A stretch of 64,000 nt of DNA from Auanema rhodensis (Eukaryota > Nematoda > Chromadorea > Rhabditida > Rhabditidae), in the NCBI GenBank assembly GCA_964057225.1, contig OZ059899.1:3162001-3226000 (forward strand), read 5' to 3'. Each line of letters begins with the position of its first letter. Position 1 is the stretch's first letter. This document shows, one piece after another, positions 13,071 to 28,200 of this stretch. Below the pieces are notes generated by a model that made no database searches, was not told the DNA's origin, and was given only the letters and a program-made list of their open reading frames with translations. Position numbers and translations under genes: made by a program.

Positions 13071-14809
13071 TTTCAAAAGATCATAACTAATTTTTGTATC
13101 AAGCGTTTTTCAATGTAGTATAGTGCATTCGATCCGGATTTTTAAGCTGCGTCGATCTGTGTTATCAGATTTGCGCTAGCTTAAAAATGCACCGAGATAT
13201 CAACTGATATAAGTTCACACTTATATCCTCGATTTTCACCCTGAAGAAATAATTTTTTCGTTGAATAACATTGTCCATCGTCTTTGCCTTGAAAAAAGGA
13301 ATCTAAAAACATCTACTTTTTGCTAAATTATTTTGAAATTTTTCGAAAAAATTTTTGTCAAAATGTTTTTGGAAGCAATGTTGAGTGTACATGGAAACTC
13401 AACATACACTAATGCATCATTTTTCAAAAGATCATAACTAATTTTTGACTCAAGCGTTTTTCAATGTAGTATAGTGCATTCGATGCGGATTTTTACGCTG
13501 CGTCGATCTGTGTTATCAGATTTGCGCTAGCTTAAAAATGCACCGAGATATCAACTGATATAAGTTCACACTTATATCCTCGATTTTCACCCTGAAGAAA
13601 TAATTTTTTCGTTGAATAACATTGTCCATCGTCTTTGCCTTGAAAAAAGGAATCTAAAAACATCTACTTTTTGCTAAATTATTTTGAAATTTTTCGAAAA
13701 AATTTTTGTCAAAATGTTTTTGGAAGCAATGTTGAGTGTACATGGAAACTCAACATACACTAATGCATCATTTTTCAAAAGATTATAACTAATTTTTGTA
13801 TCAAGCGTTTTTCAATGTAGTATAGTGCATTCGATGCGGATTTTTACGCTGCGTCGATCTGTGTTATCAGATTTGCGCTAGCTTAAAAATGCACCGAGAT
13901 ATCAACTGATATAAGTTCACACTTATATCCTCGATTTTCACCCTGAAGAATTAATTTTTTCGTTGAATAACATTGTCCATCGTCTTTGCCTTGAAAAATG
14001 GAATCTTAAAACATCTACTTTTTGCTAAATTATTTTGAAATTTTTCGAAAAAATTTTTGTCAAAATGTTTTTGGAAGCAATGTTGAGTGTACATGGAAAC
14101 TCAACATACACTAATGCATCATTTTTCAAACGATCATAACTAATTTTTGTATTAAGCGTTTCTCAATGTAGTATAGTGCATTCGATGCGGATTTTTAAGC
14201 TGCGTCGATCTGTGTTATCAAATTTGCGCTAGCTTAAAAATGCACCGAGATATCAACTGATATAAGTTCACACTTATATCCTCGATTTTCACCCTGAAGA
14301 AATAATTTTTTCGTTGAATAACATTGTCCATCGTCTTTGCCTTGAAAAAAGGAATCTAAAAACATCTACTTTTTGCTAAATTATTTTGAAATTTTTCGAA
14401 AAAATTTTTGTCAAAATGTTTTTGGAAGCAATGTTGAGTGTACATGGAAACTCAACATACACTAATGCATCATTTTTCAAACGATCATAACTAATTTTTG
14501 TATTAAGCGTTTCTCAATGTAGTATAGTGCATTCGATGCGGATTTTTACGCTGCGTCGATCTGTGTTATCAGATTTGCGCTAGCTTAAAAATGCACCGAG
14601 ATATCAACTGATATAAGTTCACACTTATATCCTCGATTTTCACCCTGAAGAATTAATTTTTTCGTTGAATAACATTGTCCATCGTCTTTGCCTTGAAAAA
14701 TGGAATCTTAAAACATCTACTTTTTGCTAAATTATTTTGAAATTTTTCGAAAAAATTTTTGTCAAAATGTTTTTGGAAGCAATGTTGAGTGTACATGGAA
14801 ACTCAACAT

Positions 14810-17800
14810 ACACTAATGCATCATTTTTCAAACGATCATAACTAATTTTTGTATTAAGCGTTTCTCAATGTAGTATAGTGCATTCGATGCGGATTTTTAA
14901 GCTGCGTCGATCTGTGTTATCAAATTTGCGCTAGCTTAAAAATGCACCGAGATATCAACTGATATAAGTTCACACTTATATCCTCGATTTTCACCCTGAA
15001 GAAATAATTTTTTCGTTGAATAACATTGTCCATCGTCTTTGCCTTGAAAAAAGGAATCTAAAAACATCTACTTTTTGCTAAATTATTTTGAAATTTTTCG
15101 AAAAAATTTTTGTCAAAATGTTTTTGGAAGCAATGTTGAGTGTACATGGAAACTCAACATACACTAATGCATCATTTTTCAAACGATCATAACTAATTTT
15201 TGTATCAAGCGTTTTTCAATGTAGTATAGTGCATTCGATGCGGATTTTTACGCTGCGTCGATCTGTGTTATCAGATTTGCGCTAGCTTAAAAATGCACCG
15301 ATATATCAACTGATATAAGTTCACACTTATATCCTCGATTTTCACCCTGAAGAAATAATTTTTTCGTTGAATAACATTGTCCATCGTCTTTGCCTTGAAA
15401 AAAGGAATCTAAAAACATCTACTTTTTGCTAAATTATTTTGAAATTTTTCGAAAAAATTTTTGTCAAAATGTTTTTGGAAGCAATGTTGAGTGTACATGG
15501 AAACTCAACATACACTAATGCATCATTTTTCAAAAGATCATAACTAATTTTTGTATCAAGCGTTTTTCAATGTAGTATAGTGCATTCGATCCGGATTTTT
15601 AAGCTGCGTCGATCTGTGTTATCAGATTTGCGCTAGCTTAAAAATGCACCGAGATATCAACTGATATAAGTTCACACTTATATCCTCGATTTTCACCCTG
15701 AAGAAATAATTTTTTCGTTGAATAACATTGTCCATCGTCTTTGCCTTGAAAAAAGGAATCTAAAAACATCTACTTTTTGCTAAATTATTTTGAAATTTTT
15801 CGAAAAAATTTTTGTCAAAATGTTTTTGGAAGCAATGTTGAGTGTACATGGAAACTCAACATACACTAATGCATCATTTTTCAAAAGATCATAACTAATT
15901 TTTGACTCAAGCGTTTTTCAATGTAGTATAGTGCATTCGATGCGGATTTTTACGCTGCGTCGATCTGTGTTATCAGATTTGCGCTAGCTTAAAAATGCAC
16001 CGAGATATCAACTGATATAAGTTCACACTTATATCCTCGATTTTCACCCTGAAGAAATAATTTTTTCGTTGAATAACATTGTCCATCGTCTTTGCCTTGA
16101 AAAAAGGAATCTAAAAACATCTACTTTTTGCTAAATTATTTTGAAATTTTTCGAAAAAATTTTTGTCAAAATGTTTTTGGAAGCAATGTTGAGTGTACAT
16201 GGAAACTCAACATACACTAATGCATCATTTTTCAAAAGATTATAACTAATTTTTGTATCAAGCGTTTTTCAATGTAGTATAGTGCATTCGATGCGGATTT
16301 TTACGCTGCGTCGATCTGTGTTATCAGATTTGCGCTAGCTTAAAAATGCACCGAGATATCAACTGATATAAGTTCACACTTATATCCTCGATTTTCACCC
16401 TGAAGAATTAATTTTTTCGTTGAATAACATTGTCCATCGTCTTTGCCTTGAAAAATGGAATCTTAAAACATCTACTTTTTGCTAAATTATTTTGAAATTT
16501 TTCGAAAAAATTTTTGTCAAAATGTTTTTGGAAGCAATGTTGAGTATACATGGAAACTCAACATACACTAATGCATCATTTTTCAAACGATCATAACTAA
16601 TTTTTGTATTAAGCGTTTCTCAATGTAGTATAGTGCATTCGATGCGGATTTTTAAGCTGCGTCGATCTGTGTTATCAAATTTGCGCTAGCTTAAAAATGC
16701 ACCGAGATATCAACTGATATAAGTTCACACTTATATCCTCGATTTTCACCCTGAAGAAATAATTTTTTTGTTGAATAACATTGTCCATCGTCTTTGCCTT
16801 GAAAAAAGGAATCTAAAAACATCTACTTTTTGCTAAATTATTTTGAAATTTTTCGAAAAAATTTTTGTCAAAATGTTTTTGGAAGCAATGTTGAGTGTAC
16901 ATGGAAACTCAACATACACTAATGCATCATTTTTCAAACGATCATAACTAATTTTTGTATCAAGCGTTTTTCAATGTAGTATAGTGCATTCGATGCGAAT
17001 TTTTAAGCTGCGTCGATCTGTGTTATCAGATTTGCGCTAGCTTAAAAATGCACCGAGATATCAACTGATATAAGTTCACACTTATATCCTCGATTTTCAC
17101 CCTGAAGAATTAATTTTTTCGTTGAATAACATTGTCTATCGTCTTTGCTTTGAGAAATGGAATCTAAAAACATCTACTTTTTGCTAAATTATTTTGAAAT
17201 TTTTTGAAAAAATTTTTGTCAAAATGTTTTTGGAAGCAATGTTGAGTGTACATGGAAACTCAACATACACTAATGCATCATTTTTCAAAAGATCATAACT
17301 AATTTTTGTATCAAGCGTTTTTCAATGTAGTATAGTGCATTCGATGCGGATTTTTAAGCTGCGTCGATCTGTGTTATCAGATTTGCGCTAGCTTAAAAAT
17401 GCACCGAGATATCAACTGATATAAGTTCACACTTATATCCTCGATTTTCACCCTGAAGAATTAATTTTTTCGTTGAATAACATTGTCTATCGTCTTTGCC
17501 TTGAGAAATGGAATCTAAAAACATCTACTTTTTGCTAAATTATTTTGAAATTTTTCGAAAAAATTTTTGTCAAAATGTTTTTGGAAGCAATGTTGAGTGT
17601 ACATGGAAACTCAACATACACTAATGCATCATTTTTCAAAAGATCATAACTAATTTTTGTATCAAGCGTTTTTCAATGTAGTATAGTGCATTCGATGCGG
17701 ATTTTTACGCTGCGTCGATCTGTGTTATCAGATTTGCGCTAGCTTAAAAATGCACCGATATATCAACTGATATAAGTTCACACTTATATCCTCGATTTTC

Positions 17801-18680
17801 ACCCTGAAGAAATAATTTTTTCGTTGAATAACATTGTCCATCGTCTTTGCCTTGAAAAAAGGAATCTAAAAACATCTACTTTTTGCTAAATTATTTTGAA
17901 ATTTTTCGAAAAAATTTTTGTCAAAATGTTTTTGGAAGCAATGTTGAGTGTACATGGAAACTCAACATACACTAATGCATCATTTTTCAAACGATCATAA
18001 CTAATTTTTGTATCAAGCGTTTTTCAATGTAGTATAGTGCATTCGATGCGGATTTTTAAGCTGCGTCGATCTGTGTTATCAGATTTGCGCTAGCTTAAAA
18101 ATGCACCGAGATATCAACTGATATAAGTTCACACTTATATCCTCGATTTTCACCCTGAAGAAATAATTTTTTCGTTGAATAACATTGTCCATCGTCTTTG
18201 CCTTGAAAAAAGGAATCTAAAAACATCTACTTTTTGCTAAATTATTTTGAAATTTTTCGAAAAAATTTTTGTCAAAATGTTTTTGGAAGCAATGTTGAGT
18301 GTACATGGAAACTCAACATACACTAATGCATCATTTTTCAAAAGATCATAACTAATTTTTGACTCAAGCGTTTTTCAATGTAGTATAGTGCATTCGATGC
18401 GGATTTTTACGCTGCGTCGATCTGTGTTATCAGATTTGCGCTAGCTTAAAAATGCACCGAGATATCAACTGATATAAGTTCACACTTATATCCTCGATTT
18501 TCACCCTGAAGAATTAATTTTTTCGTTGAATAACATTGTCTATCGTCTTTGCTTTGAGAAATGGAATCTAAAAACATCTACTTTTTGCTAAATTATTTTG
18601 AAATTTTTTGAAAAAATTTTTGTCAAAATGTTTTTGGAAGCAATGTTGAGTGTACATGGAAACTCAACATACACTAATGC
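14810..18680. repeat. Duplicated multi-monomer block, first copy (16-monomer shift)
   Basis: About 11 monomers that recur at about 20426-24296, shifted by 5616 bp (16 monomers). Shared private markers are GATCCGG at 15588/21204, AAAAGATTATAAC at 16238/21854, GAGTATACATGG at 16546/22162, a longer T run in the TTTTTTTGTTG variant and the GCGAATTTTT variant. Boundaries are approximate. Confidence 0.8.
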
Positions 18681-20425
18681 ATCATTTTTCAAACGATCAT
18701 AACTAATTTTTGTATTAAGCGTTTCTCAATGTAGTATAGTGCATTCGATGCGGATTTTTAAGCTGCGTCGATCTGTGTTATCAAATTTGCGCTAGCTTAA
18801 AAATGCACCGAGATATCAACTGATATAAGTTCACACTTATATCCTCGATTTTCACCCTGAAGAAATAATTTTTTCGTTGAATAACATTGTCCATCGTCTT
18901 TGCCTTGAAAAAAGGAATCTAAAAACATCTACTTTTTGCTAAATTATTTTGAAATTTTTCGAAAAAATTTTTGTCAAAATGTTTTTGGAAGCAATGTTGA
19001 GTGTACATGGAAACTCAACATACACTAATGCATCATTTTTCAAACGATCATAACTAATTTTTGTATCAAGCGTTTTTCAATGTAGTATAGTGCATTCGAT
19101 GCGGATTTTTACGCTGCGTCGATCTGTGTTATCAGATTTGCGCTAGCTTAAAAATGCACCGATATATCAACTGATATAAGTTCACACTTATATCCTCGAT
19201 TTTCACCCTGAAGAAATAATTTTTTCGTTGAATAACATTGTCCATCGTCTTTGCCTTGAAAAAAGGAATCTAAAAACATCTACTTTTTGCTAAATTATTT
19301 TGAAATTTTTCGAAAAAATTTTTGTCAAAATGTTTTTGGAAGCAATGTTGAGTGTACATGGAAACTCAACATACACTAATGCATCATTTTTCAAAAGATC
19401 ATAACTAATTTTTGTATCAAGCGTTTTTCAATGTAGTATAGTGCATTCGATGCGGATTTTTACGCTGCGTCGATCTGTGTTATCAGATTTGCGCTAGCTT
19501 AAAAATGCACCGATATATCAACTGATATAAGTTCACACTTATATCCTCGATTTTCACCCTGAAGAAATAATTTTTTCGTTGAATAACATTGTCCATCGTC
19601 TTTGCCTTGAAAAAAGGAATCTAAAAACATCTACTTTTTGCTAAATTATTTTGAAATTTTTCGAAAAAATTTTTGTCAAAATGTTTTTGGAAGCAATGTT
19701 GAGTGTACATGGAAACTCAACATACACTAATGCATCATTTTTCAAACGATCATAACTAATTTTTGTATCAAGCGTTTTTCAATGTAGTATAGTGCATTCG
19801 ATGCGGATTTTTAAGCTGCGTCGATCTGTGTTATCAGATTTGCGCTAGCTTAAAAATGCACCGAGATATCAACTGATATAAGTTCACACTTATATCCTCG
19901 ATTTTCACCCTGAAGAAATAATTTTTTCGTTGAATAACATTGTCCATCGTCTTTGCCTTGAAAAAAGGAATCTAAAAACATCTACTTTTTGCTAAATTAT
20001 TTTGAAATTTTTCGAAAAAATTTTTGTCAAAATGTTTTTGGAAGCAATGTTGAGTGTACATGGAAACTCAACATACACTAATGCATCATTTTTCAAAAGA
20101 TCATAACTAATTTTTGACTCAAGCGTTTTTCAATGTAGTATAGTGCATTCGATGCGGATTTTTACGCTGCGTCGATCTGTGTTATCAGATTTGCGCTAGC
20201 TTAAAAATGCACCGAGATATCAACTGATATAAGTTCACACTTATATCCTCGATTTTCACCCTGAAGAATTAATTTTTTCGTTGAATAACATTGTCTATCG
20301 TCTTTGCTTTGAGAAATGGAATCTAAAAACATCTACTTTTTGCTAAATTATTTTGAAATTTTTTGAAAAAATTTTTGTCAAAATGTTTTTGGAAGCAATG
20401 TTGAGTGTACATGGAAACTCAACAT

Positions 20426-23400
20426 ACACTAATGCATCATTTTTCAAACGATCATAACTAATTTTTGTATTAAGCGTTTCTCAATGTAGTATAGTGCATT
20501 CGATGCGGATTTTTAAGCTGCGTCGATCTGTGTTATCAAATTTGCGCTAGCTTAAAAATGCACCGAGATATCAACTGATATAAGTTCACACTTATATCCT
20601 CGATTTTCACCCTGAAGAAATAATTTTTTCGTTGAATAACATTGTCCATCGTCTTTGCCTTAAAAAAAGGAATCTAAAAACATCTACTTTTTGCTAAATT
20701 ATTTTGAAATTTTTCGAAAAAATTTTTGTCAAAATGTTTTTGGAAGCAATGTTGAGTGTACATGGAAACTCAACATACACTAATGCATCATTTTTCAAAC
20801 GATCATAACTAATTTTTGTATCAAGCGTTTTTCAATGTAGTATAGTGCATTCGATGCGGATTTTTACGCTGCGTCGATCTGTGTTATCAGATTTGCGCTA
20901 GCTTAAAAATGCACCGATATATCAACTGATATAAGTTCACACTTATATCCTCGATTTTCACCCTGAAGAAATAATTTTTTCGTTGAATAACATTGTCCAT
21001 CGTCTTTGCCTTGAAAAAAGGAATCTAAAAACATCTACTTTTTGCTAAATTATTTTGAAATTTTTCGAAAAAATTTTTGTCAAAATGTTTTTGGAAGCAA
21101 TGTTGAGTGTACATGGAAACTCAACATACACTAATGCATCATTTTTCAAAAGATCATAACTAATTTTTGTATCAAGCGTTTTTCAATGTAGTATAGTGCA
21201 TTCGATCCGGATTTTTAAGCTGCGTCGATCTGTGTTATCAGATTTGCGCTAGCTTAAAAATGCACCGAGATATCAACTGATATAAGTTCACACTTATATC
21301 CTCGATTTTCACCCTGAAGAAATAATTTTTTCGTTGAATAACATTGTCCATCGTCTTTGCCTTGAAAAAAGGAATCTAAAAACATCTACTTTTTGCTAAA
21401 TTATTTTGAAATTTTTCGAAAAAATTTTTGTCAAAATGTTTTTGGAAGCAATGTTGAGTGTACATGGAAACTCAACATACACTAATGCATCATTTTTCAA
21501 AAGATCATAACTAATTTTTGACTCAAGCGTTTTTCAATGTAGTATAGTGCATTCGATGCGGATTTTTACGCTGCGTCGATCTGTGTTATCAGATTTGCGC
21601 TAGCTTAAAAATGCACCGAGATATCAACTGATATAAGTTCACACTTATATCCTCGATTTTCACCCTGAAGAAATAATTTTTTCGTTGAATAACATTGTCC
21701 ATCGTCTTTGCCTTGAAAAAAGGAATCTAAAAACATCTACTTTTTGCTAAATTATTTTGAAATTTTTCGAAAAAATTTTTGTCAAAATGTTTTTGGAAGC
21801 AATGTTGAGTGTACATGGAAACTCAACATACACTAATGCATCATTTTTCAAAAGATTATAACTAATTTTTGTATCAAGCGTTTTTCAATGTAGTATAGTG
21901 CATTCGATGCGGATTTTTACGCTGCGTCGATCTGTGTTATCAGATTTGCGCTAGCTTAAAAATGCACCGAGATATCAACTGATATAAGTTCACACTTATA
22001 TCCTCGATTTTCACCCTGAAGAATTAATTTTTTCGTTGAATAACATTGTCCATCGTCTTTGCCTTGAAAAATGGAATCTTAAAACATCTACTTTTTGCTA
22101 AATTATTTTGAAATTTTTCGAAAAAATTTTTGTCAAAATGTTTTTGGAAGCAATGTTGAGTATACATGGAAACTCAACATACACTAATGCATCATTTTTC
22201 AAACGATCATAACTAATTTTTGTATTAAGCGTTTCTCAATGTAGTATAGTGCATTCGATGCGGATTTTTAAGCTGCGTCGATCTGTGTTATCAAATTTGC
22301 GCTAGCTTAAAAATGCACCGAGATATCAACTGATATAAGTTCACACTTATATCCTCGATTTTCACCCTGAAGAAATAATTTTTTTGTTGAATAACATTGT
22401 CCATCGTCTTTGCCTTGAAAAAAGGAATCTAAAAACATCTACTTTTTGCTAAATTATTTTGAAATTTTTCGAAAAAATTTTTGTCAAAATGTTTTTGGAA
22501 GCAATGTTGAGTGTACATGGAAACTCAACATACACTAATGCATCATTTTTCAAACGATCATAACTAATTTTTGTATCAAGCGTTTTTCAATGTAGTATAG
22601 TGCATTCGATGCGAATTTTTAAGCTGCGTCGATCTGTGTTATCAGATTTGCGCTAGCTTAAAAATGCACCGAGATATCAACTGATATAAGTTCACACTTA
22701 TATCCTCGATTTTCACCCTGAAGAATTAATTTTTTCGTTGAATAACATTGTCTATCGTCTTTGCTTTGAGAAATGGAATCTAAAAACATCTACTTTTTGC
22801 TAAATTATTTTGAAATTTTTTGAAAAAATTTTTGTCAAAATGTTTTTGGAAGCAATGTTGAGTGTACATGGAAACTCAACATACACTAATGCATCATTTT
22901 TCAAAAGATCATAACTAATTTTTGTATCAAGCGTTTTTCAATGTAGTATAGTGCATTCGATGCGGATTTTTAAGCTGCGTCGATCTGTGTTATCAGATTT
23001 GCGCTAGCTTAAAAATGCACCGAGATATCAACTGATATAAGTTCACACTTATATCCTCGATTTTCACCCTGAAGAATTAATTTTTTCGTTGAATAACATT
23101 GTCTATCGTCTTTGCCTTGAGAAATGGAATCTAAAAACATCTACTTTTTGCTAAATTATTTTGAAATTTTTCGAAAAAATTTTTGTCAAAATGTTTTTGG
23201 AAGCAATGTTGAGTGTACATGGAAACTCAACATACACTAATGCATCATTTTTCAAAAGATCATAACTAATTTTTGTATCAAGCGTTTTTCAATGTAGTAT
23301 AGTGCATTCGATGCGGATTTTTACGCTGCGTCGATCTGTGTTATCAGATTTGCGCTAGCTTAAAAATGCACCGATATATCAACTGATATAAGTTCACACT

Positions 23401-24296
23401 TATATCCTCGATTTTCACCCTGAAGAAATAATTTTTTCGTTGAATAACATTGTCCATCGTCTTTGCCTTGAAAAAAGGAATCTAAAAACATCTACTTTTT
23501 GCTAAATTATTTTGAAATTTTTCGAAAAAATTTTTGTCAAAATGTTTTTGGAAGCAATGTTGAGTGTACATGGAAACTCAACATACACTAATGCATCATT
23601 TTTCAAACGATCATAACTAATTTTTGTATCAAGCGTTTTTCAATGTAGTATAGTGCATTCGATGCGGATTTTTAAGCTGCGTCGATCTGTGTTATCAGAT
23701 TTGCGCTAGCTTAAAAATGCACCGAGATATCAACTGATATAAGTTCACACTTATATCCTCGATTTTCACCCTGAAGAAATAATTTTTTCGTTGAATAACA
23801 TTGTCCATCGTCTTTGCCTTGAAAAAAGGAATCTAAAAACATCTACTTTTTGCTAAATTATTTTGAAATTTTTCGAAAAAATTTTTGTCAAAATGTTTTT
23901 GGAAGCAATGTTGAGTGTACATGGAAACTCAACATACACTAATGCATCATTTTTCAAAAGATCATAACTAATTTTTGACTCAAGCGTTTTTCAATGTAGT
24001 ATAGTGCATTCGATGCGGATTTTTACGCTGCGTCGATCTGTGTTATCAGATTTGCGCTAGCTTAAAAATGCACCGAGATATCAACTGATATAAGTTCACA
24101 CTTATATCCTCGATTTTCACCCTGAAGAATTAATTTTTTCGTTGAATAACATTGTCTATCGTCTTTGCTTTGAGAAATGGAATCTAAAAACATCTACTTT
24201 TTGCTAAATTATTTTGAAATTTTTTGAAAAAATTTTTGTCAAAATGTTTTTGGAAGCAATGTTGAGTGTACATGGAAACTCAACATACACTAATGC
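20426..24296. repeat. Duplicated multi-monomer block, second copy (16-monomer shift)
   Basis: Second copy of the block at about 14810-18680 with the same private markers in the same order. The monomer just before it and the one just after it differ in type between the two places, which sets the approximate ends. Confidence 0.8.
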
Positions 24297-25266
24297 ATCA
24301 TTTTTCAAAAGATCATAACTAATTTTTGTATCAAGCGTTTTTCAATGTAGTATAGTGCATTCGATGCGGATTTTTAAGCTGCGTCGATCTGTGTTATCAG
24401 ATTTGCGCTAGCTTAAAAATGCACCGATATATCAACTGATATAAGTTCACACTTATATCCTCGATTTTCACCCTGAAGAAATAATTTTTTCGTTGAATAA
24501 CATTGTCCATCGTCTTTGCCTTGAAAAAAGGAATCTAAAAACATCTACTTTTTGCTAAATTATTTTGAAATTTTTCGAAAAAATTTTTGTCAAAATGTTT
24601 TTGGAAGCAATGTTGAGTGTACATGGAAACTCAACATACACTAATGCATCATTTTTCAAACGATCATAACTAATTTTTGTATCAAGCGTTTTTCAATGTA
24701 GTATAGTGCATTCGATGCGGATTTTTAAGCTGCGTCGATCTGTGTTATCAGATTTGCGCTAGCTTAAAAATGCACCGAGATATCAACTGATATAAGTTCA
24801 CACTTATATCCTCGATTTTCACCCTGAAGAAATAATTTTTTCGTTGAATAACATTGTCCATCGTCTTTGCCTTGAAAAAAGGAATCTAAAAACATCTACT
24901 TTTTGCTAAATTATTTTGAAATTTTTCGAAAAAATTTTTGTCAAAATGTTTTTGGAAGCAATGTTGAGTGTACATGGAAACTCAACATACACTAATGCAT
25001 CATTTTTCAAAAGATCATAACTAATTTTTGACTCAAGCGTTTTTCAATGTAGTATAGTGCATTCGATGCGGATTTTTACGCTGCGTCGATCTGTGTTATC
25101 AGATTTGCGCTAGCTTAAAAATGCACCGAGATATCAACTGATATAAGTTCACACTTATATCCTCGATTTTCACCCTGAAGAAATAATTTTTTCGTTGAAT
25201 AACATTGTCCATCGTCTTTGCCTTGAAAAAAGGAATCTAAAAACATCTACTTTTTGCTAAATTATT

Positions 25267-28200
25267 TTGAAATTTTTCGAAAAAATTTTTGTCAAAATGT
25301 TTTTGGAAGCAATGTTGAGTGTACATGGAAACTCAACATACACTAATGCATCATTTTTCAAACGATCATAACTAATTTTTGTATCAAGCGTTTTTCAATG
25401 TAGTATAGTGCATGCGATGCGGATTTTTAAGCTGCGTCGATCTGTGTTATCAGATTTGCGCTAGCTTAAAAATGCACCGAGATATCAACTGATATAAGTT
25501 CACACTTATATCCTCGATTTTCACCCTGAAGAAATAATTTTTTCGTTGAATAACATTGTCCATCGTCTTTGCCTTGAAAAAAGGAATCTAAAAACATCTA
25601 CTTTTTGCTAAATTATTTTGAAATTTTTCGAAAAAATTTTTGTCAAAATGTTTTTGGAAGCAATGTTGAGTGTACATGGAAACTCAACATACACTAATGC
25701 ATCATTTTTCAAAAGATCATAACTAATTTTTGTATCAAGCGTTTTTCAATGTAGTATAGTGCATTCGATCCGGATTTTTAAGCTGCGTCGATCTGTGTTA
25801 TCAGATTTGCGCTAGCTTAAAAATGCACCGAGATATCAACTGATATAAGTTCACACTTATATCCTCGATTTTCACCCTGAAGAAATAATTTTTTCGTTGA
25901 ATAACATTGTCCATCGTCTTTGCCTTGAAAAAAGGAATCTAAAAACATCTACTTTTTGCTAAATTATTTTGAAATTTTTCGAAAAAATTTTTGTCAAAAT
26001 GTTTTTGGAAGCAATGTTGAGTGTACATGGAAACTCAACATACACTAATGCATCATTTTTCAAAAGATCATAACTAATTTTTGACTCAAGCGTTTTTCAA
26101 TGTAGTATAGTGCATGCGATGCGGATTTTTAAGCTGCGTCGATCTGTGTTATCAGATTTGCGCTAGCTTAAAAATGCACCGAGATATCAACTGATATAAG
26201 TTCACACTTATATCCTCGATTTTCACCCTGAAGAAATAATTTTTTCGTTGAATAACATTGTCCATCGTCTTTGCCTTGAAAAAAGGAATCTAAAAACATC
26301 TACTTTTTGCTAAATTATTTTGAAATTTTTCGAAAAAATTTTTGTCAAAATGTTTTTGGAAGCAATGTTGAGTGTACATGGAAACTCAACATACACTAAT
26401 GCATCATTTTTCAAAAGATCATAACTAATTTTTGTATCAAGCGTTTTTCAATGTAGTATAGTGCATTCGATCCGGATTTTTAAGCTGCGTCGATCTGTGT
26501 TATCAGATTTGCGCTAGCTTAAAAATGCACCGAGATATCAACTGATATAAGTTCACACTTATATCCTCGATTTTCACCCTGAAGAAATAATTTTTTCGTT
26601 GAATAACATTGTCCATCGTCTTTGCCTTGAAAAAAGGAATCTAAAAACATCTACTTTTTGCTAAATTATTTTGAAATTTTTCGAAAAAATTTTTGTCAAA
26701 ATGTTTTTGGAAGCAATGTTGAGTGTACATGGAAACTCAACATACACTAATGCATCATTTTTCAAACGATCATAACTAATTTTTGTATCAAGCGTTTTTC
26801 AATGTAGTATAGTGCATGCGATGCGGATTTTTAAGCTGCGTCGATCTGTGTTATCAGATTTGCGCTAGCTTAAAAATGCACCGAGATATCAACTGATATA
26901 AGTTCACACTTATATCCTCGATTTTCACCCTGAAGAAATAATTTTTTCGTTGAATAACATTGTCCATCGTCTTTGCCTTGAAAAAAGGAATCTAAAAACA
27001 TCTACTTTTTGCTAAATTATTTTGAAATTTTTCGAAAAAATTTTTGTCAAAATGTTTTTGGAAGCAATGTTGAGTGTACATGGAAACTCAACATACACTA
27101 ATGCATCATTTTTCAAAAGATCATAACTAATTTTTGTATCAAGCGTTTTTCAATGTAGTATAGTGCATTCGATCCGGATTTTTAAGCTGCGTCGATCTGT
27201 GTTATCAGATTTGCGCTAGCTTAAAAATGCACCGAGATATCAACTGATATAAGTTCACACTTATATCCTCGATTTTCACCCTGAAGAAATAATTTTTTCG
27301 TTGAATAACATTGTCCATCGTCTTTGCCTTGAAAAAAGGAATCTAAAAACATCTACTTTTTGCTAAATTATTTTGAAATTTTTCGAAAAAATTTTTGTCA
27401 AAATGTTTTTGGAAGCAATGTTGAGTGTACATGGAAACTCAACATACACTAATGCATCATTTTTCAAAAGATCATAACTAATTTTTGACTCAAGCGTTTT
27501 TCAATGTAGTATAGTGCATGCGATGCGGATTTTTAAGCTGCGTCGATCTGTGTTATCAGATTTGCGCTAGCTTAAAAATGCACCGAGATATCAACTGATA
27601 TAAGTTCACACTTATATCCTCGATTTTCACCCTGAAGAAATAATTTTTTCGTTGAATAACATTGTCCATCGTCTTTGCCTTGAAAAAAGGAATCTAAAAA
27701 CATCTACTTTTTGCTAAATTATTTTGAAATTTTTCGAAAAAATTTTTGTCAAAATGTTTTTGGAAGCAATGTTGAGTGTACATGGAAACTCAACATACAC
27801 TAATGCATCATTTTTCAAAAGATCATAACTAATTTTTGTATCAAGCGTTTTTCAATGTAGTATAGTGCATTCGATCCGGATTTTTAAGCTGCGTCGATCT
27901 GTGTTATCAGATTTGCGCTAGCTTAAAAATGCACCGAGATATCAACTGATATAAGTTCACACTTATATCCTCGATTTTCACCCTGAAGAAATAATTTTTT
28001 CGTTGAATAACATTGTCCATCGTCTTTGCCTTGAAAAAAGGAATCTAAAAACATCTACTTTTTGCTAAATTATTTTGAAATTTTTCGAAAAAATTTTTGT
28101 CAAAATGTTTTTGGAAGCAATGTTGAGTGTACATGGAAACTCAACATACACTAATGCATCATTTTTCAAAAGATCATAACTAATTTTTGACTCAAGCGTT

